From: Myxococcota bacterium | Lineage (GTDB): Bacteria; Myxococcota_A; Polyangia; HGW-17 | Reading direction: 5' to 3' | NCBI GenBank assembly: GCA_018821745.1 | Contig: JAHJLU010000493.1 | Location: forward strand, 1 to 22,947 | DNA length: 22,947 bases | Part shown: positions 8,069 through 16,668 of the stretch, in pieces | Layout of the letters: the number at the start of each line of letters is the position of its first letter | Numbering within the stretch: the stretch's first letter is position 1 | The notes under the pieces: generated by a model | What the model saw: the letters and a program-made list of their open reading frames with translations, nothing else | Databases searched by the model: none | What the model was told of the DNA's origin: nothing | Position numbers and translations under genes: made by a program

Positions 8069-8132
8069 GTTTCTTTGGAATCCTGTGTAATTATGCCACC
8101 TGCACCAGCAGGGAGGGCCTCTGAGGTAAACC

Positions 8133-8378
8133 ATGAGTCTGACACCACTGAAACCGGAATTTTTACGAACCTGCAGCAAAAACTACGACAAGGTCACCAA
8201 CTGGAAGTTTTTCATTGAGGAACGGGGACGGGGACGGTGGACTGTTATCGGTTACAACAATACGACCGGTCAGAAGTTCCATGTCACAGGAGAGGATCAG
8301 ATGGCCGTGGTGGCGAAGGTCATCGAATACGCACACTCCCTCGATTCCCGCATCGTCCACAGTCATTCCGCCGTCTGA
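8133..8378 (+). CDS. Small protein of unknown function, 81 residues
   Basis: I do not recognise this protein. It begins MSLTPLKPEF at ATG 8133 with GAGG 7 bases upstream and its own promoter. It has no signal peptide or membrane segment, so it is probably cytoplasmic. The N-terminal part is basic, the middle alternates aromatic and charged residues (WKFFIEERGRGRWTVIGYNN, then TGQKFHVTG), suggesting a beta-hairpin pair, and the C-terminal 25 residues look helical (DQMAVVAKVIEYAHSL). This beta-beta-alpha order could suit a small nucleic-acid or protein-binding fold, but nothing establishes that. It lies just upstream of glyQ in the same direction but glyQ has its own likely promoter. Confidence 0.8.
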   Translation: MSLTPLKPEFLRTCSKNYDKVTNWKFFIEERGRGRWTVIGYNNTTGQKFHVTGEDQMAVVAKVIEYAHSLDSRIVHSHSAV

Positions 8379-8449
8379 CCCTGTTTCTGCAATGGCCTGT
8401 GGGGGAGACGGGGGCTACGTAATCCCTGAGAATTAGGTAAAATCAAGGT

Positions 8450-8479
8450 TTGTGCACCTCCCGCTTTATGGTATATATT
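8450..8479 (+). promoter_or_regulatory. Putative promoter of glyQS
   Basis: TTGTGC (8450-8455) is followed by TATATA (8472-8477, spacer 16) or TATATT (8474-8479, spacer 18). Transcription would start near 8485, leaving about 37 bases of leader. No T-box specifier structure is visible in the short leader. Confidence 0.45.
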
Positions 8480-8511
8480 GGGGCCCTCAGGGGGCGTCCT
8501 GTCTCATATAT

Positions 8512-8516
8512 GGAGG
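8512..8516 (+). promoter_or_regulatory. glyQ: Shine-Dalgarno fixing the glyQ start
   Basis: GGAGG lies 6 bases before GTG 8523 and marks that codon as the start. Known GlyQ proteins begin at about this position relative to the first conserved helix. The in-frame TTG at 8478 lacks a ribosome site and overlaps the predicted -10 element. Confidence 0.8.
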
Positions 8517-8522
8517 ATAGTT

Positions 8523-9398
8523 GTGCTTTTTCAAGATGTTATTTTAGAATTGACCAGGTTCTGGACCGAGCAGGGATGTGTCTTCTGGCAGCCCTACGAT
8601 ATTGAAGTGGGCGCCGGCACTTTTAACCCCGCCACCTTCCTCATGGCCCTGGGCCCTGAACCATGGAAGGTGTGCTATGTGGAGCCATCACGGCGGCCCA
8701 CCGATGGACGCTACGGCGAAAACCCCAACCGGCTGGGAAAATATTACCAGTATCAGGTTGTCCTCAAACCCAACCCCCTCAACTCCCAGGAGCTCTACCT
8801 CGAGAGCCTGAAGCGGCTGGGGATTGATCCCATGAAGCATGACATCCGGTTCGTGGAAGATGACTGGGAGTCTCCCACTCTGGGAGCCTGGGGACTGGGC
8901 TGGGAGGTCTGGGCCGACGGCATGGAGATCACCCAGTTTACCTATTTCCAGCAGGTGGGCGGTTTTGACTGCAAGCCCGTGAGTGTGGAACTCACCTACG
9001 GTCTCGAACGGATCACCATGTTTCTGCAGAACGTCAACTCGGTCTACGACATCGAGTGGGCCCCCGGGATTACCTACGGGCAGATCCATCGCCACGACGA
9101 GAAGCAGCTCTCGACATATTGCTTTGAGGTGGCCGATGTTCCCATGCACCTGGCCCTCTTTGATCGCCACGAGGCCGAGGCCATGAGGGCCTTTGACAAA
9201 GACCTCTATCTTCCCGGGTACGATGGCTGCCTCAAATGCAGTCATTACTTCAATATGCTTGATGCCCGCGGTGCCATCTCCACCACTGAGAGACAAAATT
9301 ACATACTTCGGGTGCGGCAGCTGGCTCAGCGTGCGGCCCAGACCTACCTTAAAGTGCGCGAAGAAATTGGCTTCCCGCTCCTCAAGGAGGTGAAATAA
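8523..9398 (+). CDS. glyQ: Glycyl-tRNA synthetase alpha subunit
   Basis: The 291-residue protein matches the bacterial alpha subunit along its whole length. Recognisable blocks include QPYDIEVGAGTFNP (motif 1 region), the near-invariant PSRRPTDGRYGENPNRL (motif 2), DIRFVEDDWESPTLGAWGLG and ITQFTYFQQVGG (motif 3 region), and DARGAISTTERQ near the C-terminus. This subunit carries the class II catalytic core that activates glycine with ATP. It works with GlyS as an alpha2beta2 enzyme. Start is GTG 8523, set by GGAGG 6 bases upstream. Its TAA overlaps the glyS ATG by one base, which should keep subunit synthesis balanced. Confidence 0.98.
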   Translation: MLFQDVILELTRFWTEQGCVFWQPYDIEVGAGTFNPATFLMALGPEPWKVCYVEPSRRPTDGRYGENPNRLGKYYQYQVVLKPNPLNSQELYLESLKRLGIDPMKHDIRFVEDDWESPTLGAWGLGWEVWADGMEITQFTYFQQVGGFDCKPVSVELTYGLERITMFLQNVNSVYDIEWAPGITYGQIHRHDEKQLSTYCFEVADVPMHLALFDRHEAEAMRAFDKDLYLPGYDGCLKCSHYFNMLDARGAISTTERQNYILRVRQLAQRAAQTYLKVREEIGFPLLKEVK

Positions 9399-11446
9399 TG
9401 CGATTTGTGCTGGAGCTACTCTGTGAAGAAATCCCCGTGGCCGAGCAGCAGCGATTTGCCGCCGAGACACCAAAAATTTTCACCGCGCTCCTTGAAAAAG
9501 AGCGCATCGGATATGGTGCGGTGATTACCCACACCACTCCCCGTCGCCTGGCTATCATCTGCGAAGAGATGGACGAGACCCAGCAATCCCTGGAGGAAGA
9601 GCTGGCGGGTCCCCCCGAGAGCATTGCCTTCAAGGACGGCGCGCCCACTAAAGCTGCCCAAGGGTTTGCGGCCAAGACTGGCGTGGCGGTTGAAGACCTC
9701 CACCGCATAGAGAAGGGTGGGAAGGTCTATCTGGCTGCCTGGAATCGCCAGGAGGGTCGCGCTTCCGTCACGGTGCTCCCCGAGATCATCGTGGAGTTCA
9801 TCGGCAGGATCCCCTTCCGAAAGTCCATGCGCTGGGGCGAAAACGCCTTCTCTTTCTCCCGCCCTCTCAAGGGCATCCTTGCTCTGTTGGGATCCGAAGT
9901 GGTCCCGCTTCAGACCCATGGCGTCAAATCAGGACGGCGCACCTATGGTCACCGGTTCCATTATCCCCAGCCGGTTGATTGTGACCAGGCCTCCAATTAT
10001 GAGACCCTCCTGCGAAGCCGCGGGGTGGTGGTGAAGGTGGAGAAGCGCCTGGCTCTTATCCGTGAAGAGATCAGGGCCCTGGCTGAAGCCGCGGGCTTGA
10101 CTCTCATCGAGAACGAGGATCTGCTGGCTGAGGTCGCTCTCCTGGTGGAGAGTCCCACGGTCGTGCTTGGCAGCTTCAGCGAAGATTTCCTGGCGGTCCC
10201 GCGGGAGGTCATCATCAGCGCTATGGCAAAACACCAGCGCTATTTCGGGTTTGAAAAGGAGGGGAAACTTGCCCCCCGCTTTGCCACGGTTCTGGGGACG
10301 AGGATTGATGATCCCCGTGTGGCCCTCGACGGCAACGAGCGGGTCCTCTCCGCCCGCCTCTCCGATGCCCGCTTTTTCTGGGACGAGGATCGCAAGAATC
10401 CCCTGTCTTCCCATGAGAAACACATGAAAACAATGGTTTATCATCGGAAACTGGGAACCCTCCTGGACCGGATCCACCGAATCGAGCGGCTGGCAGGATA
10501 TCTGAGTCCCCACCTCGGGGCGGCGGAGAATCTTGTCTCCCGGGCGGCACGGTTGTGCAAGATGGATCTGGATACCCACATGGTATACGAGTTTCCTGAA
10601 CTCCAGGGGGTCATGGGACAGCGCTACGCCGAGGTTCAGGGAGAAGATCCCGGTGTGAGCCTGGCCATCTGTGAGCATTATATGCCCAAATCCGCCGGAA
10701 GCCCGCTGCCCACCACTCCAGTGGGTGCCTGTGTGGCTCTGGCTGACAAACTTGATGCCATCACCGGTGGTATCGCGGCGGGCCTCAAACCAACAGGCAG
10801 CGCCGACCCCTTCGCTCTCAGACGGGCGGCGCTGGGGCTGCTCCGGATAATGATCGAGCGTCGTATTGATCTCGATCTTTCCCAGTTGGTCAGTGTCGGG
10901 GCCTCCATGCAGCCCATCCCCGCCGATGAGGACGAGGTGAAGGGTTTCCTCCTGGATCGTCTGCGCACGGTAATGGGGGAGAACGCTCCCAAAGAGATGG
11001 TGGAGGCGGTTCTTGCCAGTGGACACGAGGTGCCCTACAAGGCCATGGAGATCCTTGCGGCCATAAACTCCATGGGTCAGAGCGAGGCCTTCCTTTCCCT
11101 GGTCAGACTCTTTAAACGTATGAATATTTTAAAGAAAGCCGATATAATTCCCGAGACGGTTGACCCGGGTCTCTTCACCCACGATGCGGAGCGGGATCTG
11201 TTTACGTCTCTCACCACCGCATCCCTCTCCCTGGAAAAATATCTGGAAACCGGGGAATATTTACGGGCGATCGAGCTGTTGGTACCTCTCTATCCCTACG
11301 TAGATACCTTCTTTGACGACAATCGCGGCGTCAGAGTGATGGACGATGACCCAAAAATCCGTGGAAATCGATTTGCCTTATTGGCATTCTTGGATAAGCT
11401 TTTCCGACAGGTTGCAGATTTTAAGCTGCTTGCAGGACTGACATGA
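9398..11446 (+). CDS. glyS: Glycyl-tRNA synthetase beta subunit
   Basis: The 682-residue product has the usual beta-subunit length. It starts FVLELLCEEIPV, the typical N-terminus, and holds KHQRYFGFE with GNERVLSARLSDARFFWDED (tRNA-recognition core). An HD-like helical domain at about 380-500 contains KMDLDTHMVYEFPELQGVMG, and ADPFALRRAALG is followed by the C-terminal DALR-type anticodon-binding region (about 580-682). AAGGAGG lies 8 bases before the ATG. It binds tRNA-Gly and completes the alpha2beta2 synthetase. The last bases overlap the following small membrane-protein gene (ATGA), implying that the downstream genes can be translated from the same message. Confidence 0.98.
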   Translation: MRFVLELLCEEIPVAEQQRFAAETPKIFTALLEKERIGYGAVITHTTPRRLAIICEEMDETQQSLEEELAGPPESIAFKDGAPTKAAQGFAAKTGVAVEDLHRIEKGGKVYLAAWNRQEGRASVTVLPEIIVEFIGRIPFRKSMRWGENAFSFSRPLKGILALLGSEVVPLQTHGVKSGRRTYGHRFHYPQPVDCDQASNYETLLRSRGVVVKVEKRLALIREEIRALAEAAGLTLIENEDLLAEVALLVESPTVVLGSFSEDFLAVPREVIISAMAKHQRYFGFEKEGKLAPRFATVLGTRIDDPRVALDGNERVLSARLSDARFFWDEDRKNPLSSHEKHMKTMVYHRKLGTLLDRIHRIERLAGYLSPHLGAAENLVSRAARLCKMDLDTHMVYEFPELQGVMGQRYAEVQGEDPGVSLAICEHYMPKSAGSPLPTTPVGACVALADKLDAITGGIAAGLKPTGSADPFALRRAALGLLRIMIERRIDLDLSQLVSVGASMQPIPADEDEVKGFLLDRLRTVMGENAPKEMVEAVLASGHEVPYKAMEILAAINSMGQSEAFLSLVRLFKRMNILKKADIIPETVDPGLFTHDAERDLFTSLTTASLSLEKYLETGEYLRAIELLVPLYPYVDTFFDDNRGVRVMDDDPKIRGNRFALLAFLDKLFRQVADFKLLAGLT

Positions 11447-11709
11447 AAGCACTGGTCTACTATCTCGGAGTCGGTATCATCCTGGCCAGTCTCGGGATGA
11501 TCGTACACGGCGGTATCTCAGCCTATGACCTCAACAAGGCCGGTACTCTCTCCTTTAAAATACTCGATCCGGGATTCTGGCTCAACAACCCCGACAATTA
11601 CGGCTCGGGGCTCACACCAAACGGCCGGTGGGCCTGTTTTTGCGCCGGTGGTCTTCTTCTGTTTTTCGTGGGCAAACACATACAGAATCTTTCTGCTCGA
11701 TTGGACTGA
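11443..11709 (+). CDS. Small two-TM membrane protein of unknown function
   Basis: This 88-residue protein is not in a family that I know. It has two hydrophobic segments, about 5-25 (YLGVGIILASLGMIVHGGIS) and about 63-77 (WACFCAGGLLLFFVG), joined by a loop of roughly 35 residues, probably on the outer face (FWLNNPDNYGSGLTPNG). Start ATG overlaps the glyS stop by four bases, so expression is coupled to glyS. Three bases separate its stop-containing end from the next gene's ATG, which supports a continuous operon. Confidence 0.75.
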   Translation: MKALVYYLGVGIILASLGMIVHGGISAYDLNKAGTLSFKILDPGFWLNNPDNYGSGLTPNGRWACFCAGGLLLFFVGKHIQNLSARLD

Positions 11710-11711
11710 AA

Positions 11712-13055
11712 ATGAAACACAGGCTCCTCCTTTTACTCATCGTGTCCCTCAACTGGGTCATCTCCTGCGCCACGGAGACCCCTGGTATTGACCCCCCCGA
11801 CGATACCTTCTTCTATCCATCGGGAATTCTGTACCACGAAGATACGGGCACCCTGTTTGTGACCAACGGCAACTCTGACCTCAAATATAACGGGTCCACC
11901 ATCCTCGCCCTGGATATGGATATGATCCTCTCCGCGGTCAAGGAGCCCCTGTCCCACGACAATTGCCTGGAAGATTCCGAGAATCCGGGAGAGTTCCTCT
12001 GTTCCATCACCGATGATATGGTGCGCCATGCGGTGCGGCTGGGGAGCTATGCGGGGGACATGGTTCTCTTCCCCCACCCCGACGCGGGGGGAGAAAACCT
12101 CTTTCGGCTCATGGTGGCTGTCCGCGGTGATCCCTCCCTCACCTGGCTCGATGTGAAGGGTTCCGGCGGCGCAGTTACCTGTATGGACTGCGGTGAGGGT
12201 TGCACAGGCAGCTACCCCAACGACTGCAATGGCAGTCACCGTATCACCACCGGTGAGGGGCTCCTCTCCGATCCCTTCAGACTCCTCTCCTTCAGCAGGA
12301 CCCATGGGGTTAACGGTATCTACAATTTTATTATCGCCACCCACCTGAGCGAAGGGGGTGTCACCATGGTCGATGTGACCGCCGACCCCATTTTCGTCAG
12401 TCATATACTGGTGGATCAGTTCACACCGGCCAATGCCGGATCAGGCACCTTCGAATCGGTTATGGCGACAGCCGACGCCAGCGATCTCTATATCTCCAAC
12501 GCTGTGGCACCGGAGATCCAGCGGTTCAATATCCGGTATTCGGCTGATAATCTGACCTACGTCCTGGTCCCCGATGGCTTCTATTTCTTCCAGGCGCCAT
12601 TCGGTCCCATGGAGATTGGTGCCGAGATTCGTGGCATGGCCTTCTCCGAGGACAAGAGCCGTCTTTATGCCGCAGTGCGAACTCCCCCCATGCTCTATGC
12701 CCTCGACACCTATCCCGATGAGCAGGGGCGGCCTTCCCTTGATCTTCTCTCCTACACGGAGCTTCCCGCAAAACCATCCATCGTGAAGACCTATTCGGGT
12801 TTTGGCGATCGGGAGCTGGTCTTTGTGGTGAGCTATCCCGAGGGTGAGCTGGTCATTATCGACGCCCTCTATGGAAATATTATCCAGCGAGTGTCGGTCG
12901 GTGCGGGCCCCCATGATTTCCTCATTGTGGACTCGGAGCAGTTCAGGGGTATTATTACCCTCAATTTTGGTGAGAGCACCATCGGGTTCATCGCCTTTGA
13001 CGGCACAACATTCCGTCGGGTCGGGAGACTGGGCGAGCCCACCTCCATCAACTGA
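11712..13055 (+). CDS. Beta-propeller-like lipoprotein
   Basis: The 447-residue protein has a type II signal peptide ending VISC (Cys19) and Ala at +2, consistent with sorting to the outer membrane under the E. coli rule. The body shows repeated beta-strand blocks such as GILYHEDTGTLFVTNG, ALDTYPDEQGRPSLDLL and ELVIIDALYGNIIQRVSVG, typical of YncE/NHL-like propellers. A short Cys-rich loop (TCMDCGEGCTG, then NDCNG) interrupts it near residue 158. Start is ATG 11712 because it gives the signal peptide; a longer frame upstream overlaps the preceding gene. A clear Shine-Dalgarno is missing, so translation may rely on coupling. Exact ligand or role is unknown. Confidence 0.8.
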   Translation: MKHRLLLLLIVSLNWVISCATETPGIDPPDDTFFYPSGILYHEDTGTLFVTNGNSDLKYNGSTILALDMDMILSAVKEPLSHDNCLEDSENPGEFLCSITDDMVRHAVRLGSYAGDMVLFPHPDAGGENLFRLMVAVRGDPSLTWLDVKGSGGAVTCMDCGEGCTGSYPNDCNGSHRITTGEGLLSDPFRLLSFSRTHGVNGIYNFIIATHLSEGGVTMVDVTADPIFVSHILVDQFTPANAGSGTFESVMATADASDLYISNAVAPEIQRFNIRYSADNLTYVLVPDGFYFFQAPFGPMEIGAEIRGMAFSEDKSRLYAAVRTPPMLYALDTYPDEQGRPSLDLLSYTELPAKPSIVKTYSGFGDRELVFVVSYPEGELVIIDALYGNIIQRVSVGAGPHDFLIVDSEQFRGIITLNFGESTIGFIAFDGTTFRRVGRLGEPTSIN

Positions 13056-13080
13056 TCCACCGCCATGCGGTTGAATGGTT

Positions 13081-13085
13081 AAGGA
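13081..13085 (+). promoter_or_regulatory. Shine-Dalgarno fixing start at 13093
   Basis: AAGGA lies 7 bases before ATG 13093. An alternative ATG at 13075 has no ribosome site and would add six residues (MVKEYI) in front of the signal peptide. Confidence 0.65.
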
Positions 13086-13092
13086 ATATATA

Positions 13093-15549
13093 ATGTATTC
13101 AAAGTTTTTCCGAGTATTTTCGCTTTCTATTCTTGCTGCCTGTTCGTTGGCGCTTTTGGGTTCCTGTGATGACAACCAGACAGAGCGGCCCGACCGACTC
13201 CTGGAGCGGCCCAAGACTGCCCTCTTCTTTTGCGCCATGGAAAATGACGAAGGCGAGCTGATGTACGCCTCGACCCATGAGTGTGCCATCGATGAAGAGA
13301 ACGCCAGCCATTTTGCCCTGGTCCTCTCCAGCTCCCGCGGAGAGCTGGCTCTGGTGGACATTGACGGTAAGACAATCGTCGACCTCGATGACGCCATCAC
13401 CGGATATAATCATCTCCCCCTGGTGTTTGATGTCGAGTCCCTCACTCTTGATGAGGTCTCGGGGACTGTTTTTGCCATCTCCCGTGAGCCAGCGACCCTG
13501 TTCCGAATCGATATCAATGATCTTCTCGGTCGTGCCCGTGGTGTGGGGCAGTCAGTCCCCGTGTGGCGGGCAGCCATCACTTCCACTGGGGGTATTCTCC
13601 CCGTGAACCCCTCTGAGATGGTCTATCACGAAGGCACAGACTCCCTCTATGCACTTTTTCCCCGCTGCGGGATGGTTGGCCGCATCTCCCGTGACGGCAC
13701 ACTCCTCGATTCCTGGATGACCGGCGACAGTACCGATATTATGCTCAATACGGGAGCAGACCCCCTGTGTCCCGCCGAAATACCCGGCCTCCAGGGGAGC
13801 GCCCCTGTCTCCGGCGAGGAGCCCCCCTCCCGGTGGCCCGGTACTCTGGCGCTGGGAGACGATTCCCTCTACATCGGATATCAGAGCCTCGACGGCAGTG
13901 ACGACACCTTGATCCGTCTCACCCTGGACGGTACGCCAATGTTCTCCACGGTTCCCGTCGAAGAGGGCACCAGCGGCTGGCGGCGTCTGCGCGTCAGCCC
14001 CGATACCCGCTGGGGCCGTTTTCTCTATGGCGTGACCATGCGGGGAGATGTTCGCGTGGTTCGCCTCTCGGACCTGATGGAGTGTGACACCAACGCCGAC
14101 ACCCGTCTGCTTCCCCTGCTTGATGAGGCGAGTGATCTGAGATCCTGTGTTCCCAATGGTGACTATGCGCGTAACTTCCGTGCAAAGACTCCGGGTCTTG
14201 AGACCAGTGACAACCGCAAGGTAATCGATGTCACCTTCTTCACGATCATCGCCCCCGAATCCACCCATGACTTCCGTGAAAAATCATCTCTCCTTGGTAC
14301 ATTTGCTGTTCTGCTCACCATGGACGGGCTCCTTTTCCTGGTGAATCTGGACGAGCAGTTCGAGGAGGGGATCTTTGATTACCGCTACGGGACCGATACT
14401 GTCTATCCCGAAGAGGTGCTGGCCCATCGGTTCAGAAACGGTGTGGACATCAGCGGCTCCTATTCCTTTGAGGGGCGACCCCGCATGGGGGATGTGGTGA
14501 GTTATTATGAAGAGGGTGGCCTGCATTACTATGTCCCCGGTGAACCCGACGTGGTCCTCTCCGACGCCACCAGTCTCTCCAATATTGAGGGATACATGGC
14601 CCGCACCGAGACCTGGTCTCTCACCTGGGAGGGGAACATTCCCAAGTCCTCCTCCCGATCGGGAGAGTTCAGCGAAAATGATGACCGGACAGGCTTTGTT
14701 CTGGATGACGTTGGTACATCATTCTGTGGTCTGGGGGCCAGGGTGGGGGACGTGGTGAAGGTGAGCGGCTGCTATGACGATGGAGATTGCCCCGAGGGGT
14801 ACGAATGTGGTCGGACACCCATCCAGACCTTTGAGTCCAATGGCCTGTGCTTCCCGGAAAACAGTGTGAGTGAATATGTTTCGGCCTGTGCCCGTTTTTT
14901 GGCCACGGATCGGGAGTTTCTTGTGACCGAAGTGAGCAACGAGCGCCTCTCCCTGGCCTATCTCCCCCTCTACGCCTCCATGGACGCCACGGGTCTGGGG
15001 CAGCCCTGCGAGGTTGATTCGGAGTGTTATGCCCTGGGCATAGAGCAGGGCGGGATCTGTGGTGAAGACGGATACTGTGTAGCGGCGCCCTCTCCCCGCA
15101 GCGGTGACGGAGAGTGGTGCCTCATGGGGATGGTCACCTACGACCTCAGGGTCAACGACCACTTCCTTATGGTGGGCGAGAACAACAGCTATCAGTCGCC
15201 GCTCACCGCTGATTCCACGGGAATGTGTGTGAATTCGGATGACTTCGATTATCGCATTCCCCTGTCAACCGGCGTCGTTCAGACACCCTATTTCGACTTC
15301 CAGATGACCTACGATGAAGGGACAGCGATTCCATATCGCTATGAACTCAGATTCGACCTCTTTGGTGGATTTTCAAAATATTATGGCGATATAGGTGCTC
15401 GCCTGCCCTCCTTCATTGGAGTGGGGACTGAGGGCTCCATTTTTATCACCGACATGGGTGATACCAACTCCTCCGCCACCATCGTGGGGCAGTTTATTCG
15501 TCTGCTTCCCGAGTATTTCTCCATTGATGCCGAATTTATCGTCCGATAG
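13093..15549 (+). CDS. Large lipoprotein with propeller-like body and Cys clusters
   Basis: The 818-residue product has lipobox LGSC (Cys25) followed by Asp-Asp. Asp at +2 is the classic inner-membrane retention signal in E. coli; whether it applies here is unknown. The N-terminal half contains propeller-like strand blocks (ALVLSSSRGELALVDIDG, VFAISREPATLFRID, SLYALFPRCGMVGRIS) similar in style to the preceding lipoprotein. The C-terminal half has Cys clusters of the form CYDDGDCPEGYECG and CEVDSECY...GICGEDGYC. These resemble the CxxDxDCxxGxxC modules common in secreted proteins of myxobacteria and relatives. It may pair with the upstream lipoprotein at the envelope. No named family is recognised. 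Confidence 0.82.
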   Translation: MYSKFFRVFSLSILAACSLALLGSCDDNQTERPDRLLERPKTALFFCAMENDEGELMYASTHECAIDEENASHFALVLSSSRGELALVDIDGKTIVDLDDAITGYNHLPLVFDVESLTLDEVSGTVFAISREPATLFRIDINDLLGRARGVGQSVPVWRAAITSTGGILPVNPSEMVYHEGTDSLYALFPRCGMVGRISRDGTLLDSWMTGDSTDIMLNTGADPLCPAEIPGLQGSAPVSGEEPPSRWPGTLALGDDSLYIGYQSLDGSDDTLIRLTLDGTPMFSTVPVEEGTSGWRRLRVSPDTRWGRFLYGVTMRGDVRVVRLSDLMECDTNADTRLLPLLDEASDLRSCVPNGDYARNFRAKTPGLETSDNRKVIDVTFFTIIAPESTHDFREKSSLLGTFAVLLTMDGLLFLVNLDEQFEEGIFDYRYGTDTVYPEEVLAHRFRNGVDISGSYSFEGRPRMGDVVSYYEEGGLHYYVPGEPDVVLSDATSLSNIEGYMARTETWSLTWEGNIPKSSSRSGEFSENDDRTGFVLDDVGTSFCGLGARVGDVVKVSGCYDDGDCPEGYECGRTPIQTFESNGLCFPENSVSEYVSACARFLATDREFLVTEVSNERLSLAYLPLYASMDATGLGQPCEVDSECYALGIEQGGICGEDGYCVAAPSPRSGDGEWCLMGMVTYDLRVNDHFLMVGENNSYQSPLTADSTGMCVNSDDFDYRIPLSTGVVQTPYFDFQMTYDEGTAIPYRYELRFDLFGGFSKYYGDIGARLPSFIGVGTEGSIFITDMGDTNSSATIVGQFIRLLPEYFSIDAEFIVR

Positions 15550-15584
15550 TCCCTCACGGTTTTCTCTTTTTATGCAACCAGATG

Positions 15585-15596
15585 GGACCCGGGTCC
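15585..15596. repeat. 12-bp palindrome ahead of the export-switch gene
   Basis: GGACCCGGGTCC is a perfect palindrome in the 91-bp spacer before the SctU/FlhB-like gene. No convincing promoter hexamers lie next to it. Confidence 0.3.
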
Positions 15597-15640
15597 GATA
15601 AGGGTGTTGAGGAGTCAGTACCCTGGCCCGCGGAGGAACC

Positions 15641-16666
15641 ATGTCAGACAGACCCGGCGGAGAGCCCACAGAGGCCCCCACAGAGAAGCGCCTGAAAAAA
15701 GCCCGGGAAGACGGGAAAGTCGCTTATAGCGCGAAGGTGGCAGGAGTATTCCAGATCTCGGTCTTTCTGCTGCTTGGATTTGCGACCTTTTCCCTCATGG
15801 CCCGGGGTCTGCAAGAGGCTGCCGTCGTGCTCTTTTCTGGGGATCTTCCCCCCGGGGTTGCCCTTCGATTTTCTCTCAATGCGCTGCTCAACGCCTTTTT
15901 GCCTCTGGGAGTCGCCCTCTTTCTCGCTCTTTTAGCCGCCGGACTGGTTCAGGTGGGCTTTCGATTCAACATCAAATCACTGCAGCCCAAGCTTTCTCGC
16001 ATCTCCCCAAAAGAAGGCTTCAAAAGGATCTTCTCCCGCGAGCGACTTGTGGAGCTTGTCATGGGCCTGTGTGCGGTGATTCTGACGGGGGTGATCCTCT
16101 ATTTTCACCTCCGTGATAATATGGGGCGATTTTTACAACTGGGTCTCTCAGGGTTTCCCGGCGCCATGGTCGCGCTGCCCCGTCTTCTCCTGGGGTTTTT
16201 GCTGAAGATGTGTTTTGTCTTTGCCGCTGTTGCCGCCCTGGACTGGTTCATGATCTATCGTCGCCACAGTAAATCCCTCATGATGACCCGTTACGAGGTG
16301 CAAAAAGAGATGGAGCAGGCTGAGGGGAACCCCCACCAGAAATCTGAGCGTCAGCGGGTTCACCTGGAGCTGTCGCACATGGGTCTTGGGGCAGCTGTGG
16401 CGCAATCATCGGCGGTCATTGTGAATCCTACCCACATTGCTGTCGCGCTGATACGCTACGGTGACAGGGTGTATCTGAGCGCCGTGGGGAAGGATGAGGC
16501 GGCCGCACGGATACGCTACTATGCCCGTCTGCATGGCGTCCCGCTGTTTGTGCTCAAGCCCCTTGCCCGCTCCCTCTCGGCCCTCTCCCCTGGTGCACCG
16601 GTTCCCCGGGCACTGGCTACTTCCCTTGAGGTGTTGCTGCTCTCCCTTGAACGGTATGGAGGATAG
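15641..16666 (+). CDS. SctU/FlhB-family type III export switch protein
   Basis: The 341-residue protein matches the FlhB/YscU (SctU) family in order. It opens with PTEKRLKKAREDGKVAYS, followed by four membrane segments (about 32-55, 84-106, 142-160, 181-210), the basic linker with EGNPHQKSERQR, and the autocleavage motif N262-P263-T264-H265. In the family, Asn cyclises and the chain is cut before Pro to switch substrate class. The motif reads NPTHIAVAL, nearer to injectisome SctU than to many FlhB sequences (NPTHYAVAL), though this is not decisive. The ATG has GGAGG 4 bases upstream. No other type III or flagellar gene is in the window, which is unusual because export-gate genes normally cluster. 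Confidence 0.9.
   Translation: MSDRPGGEPTEAPTEKRLKKAREDGKVAYSAKVAGVFQISVFLLLGFATFSLMARGLQEAAVVLFSGDLPPGVALRFSLNALLNAFLPLGVALFLALLAAGLVQVGFRFNIKSLQPKLSRISPKEGFKRIFSRERLVELVMGLCAVILTGVILYFHLRDNMGRFLQLGLSGFPGAMVALPRLLLGFLLKMCFVFAAVAALDWFMIYRRHSKSLMMTRYEVQKEMEQAEGNPHQKSERQRVHLELSHMGLGAAVAQSSAVIVNPTHIAVALIRYGDRVYLSAVGKDEAAARIRYYARLHGVPLFVLKPLARSLSALSPGAPVPRALATSLEVLLLSLERYGG
16658..16662 (+). promoter_or_regulatory. Shine-Dalgarno for the small ORF at 16669
   Basis: GGAGG, located within the last codons of the export-switch gene, sits 6 bases before ATG 16669. Its position favours that frame over the overlapping frame that starts at ATG 16656. Confidence 0.55.
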
Positions 16667-16668
16667 AG

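Larger units (their letters stand above)
7784..8132. other. Divergent intergenic region, 349 bp
   Basis: No gene is supported here. It separates the - strand thiolase operon from the + strand small gene and holds a sigma70-type promoter for each direction (7881-7909 minus; 8041-8068 plus) plus a 12-bp palindrome in the thiolase leader (7830-7841). Between the two promoters the DNA is purine-rich on the + strand with no other structure that I see. Confidence 0.6.

Noticed and set aside
9929..11026. Long - strand frame opposite glyS
   Set aside because: Antisense shadow; glyS is conserved over its full length.
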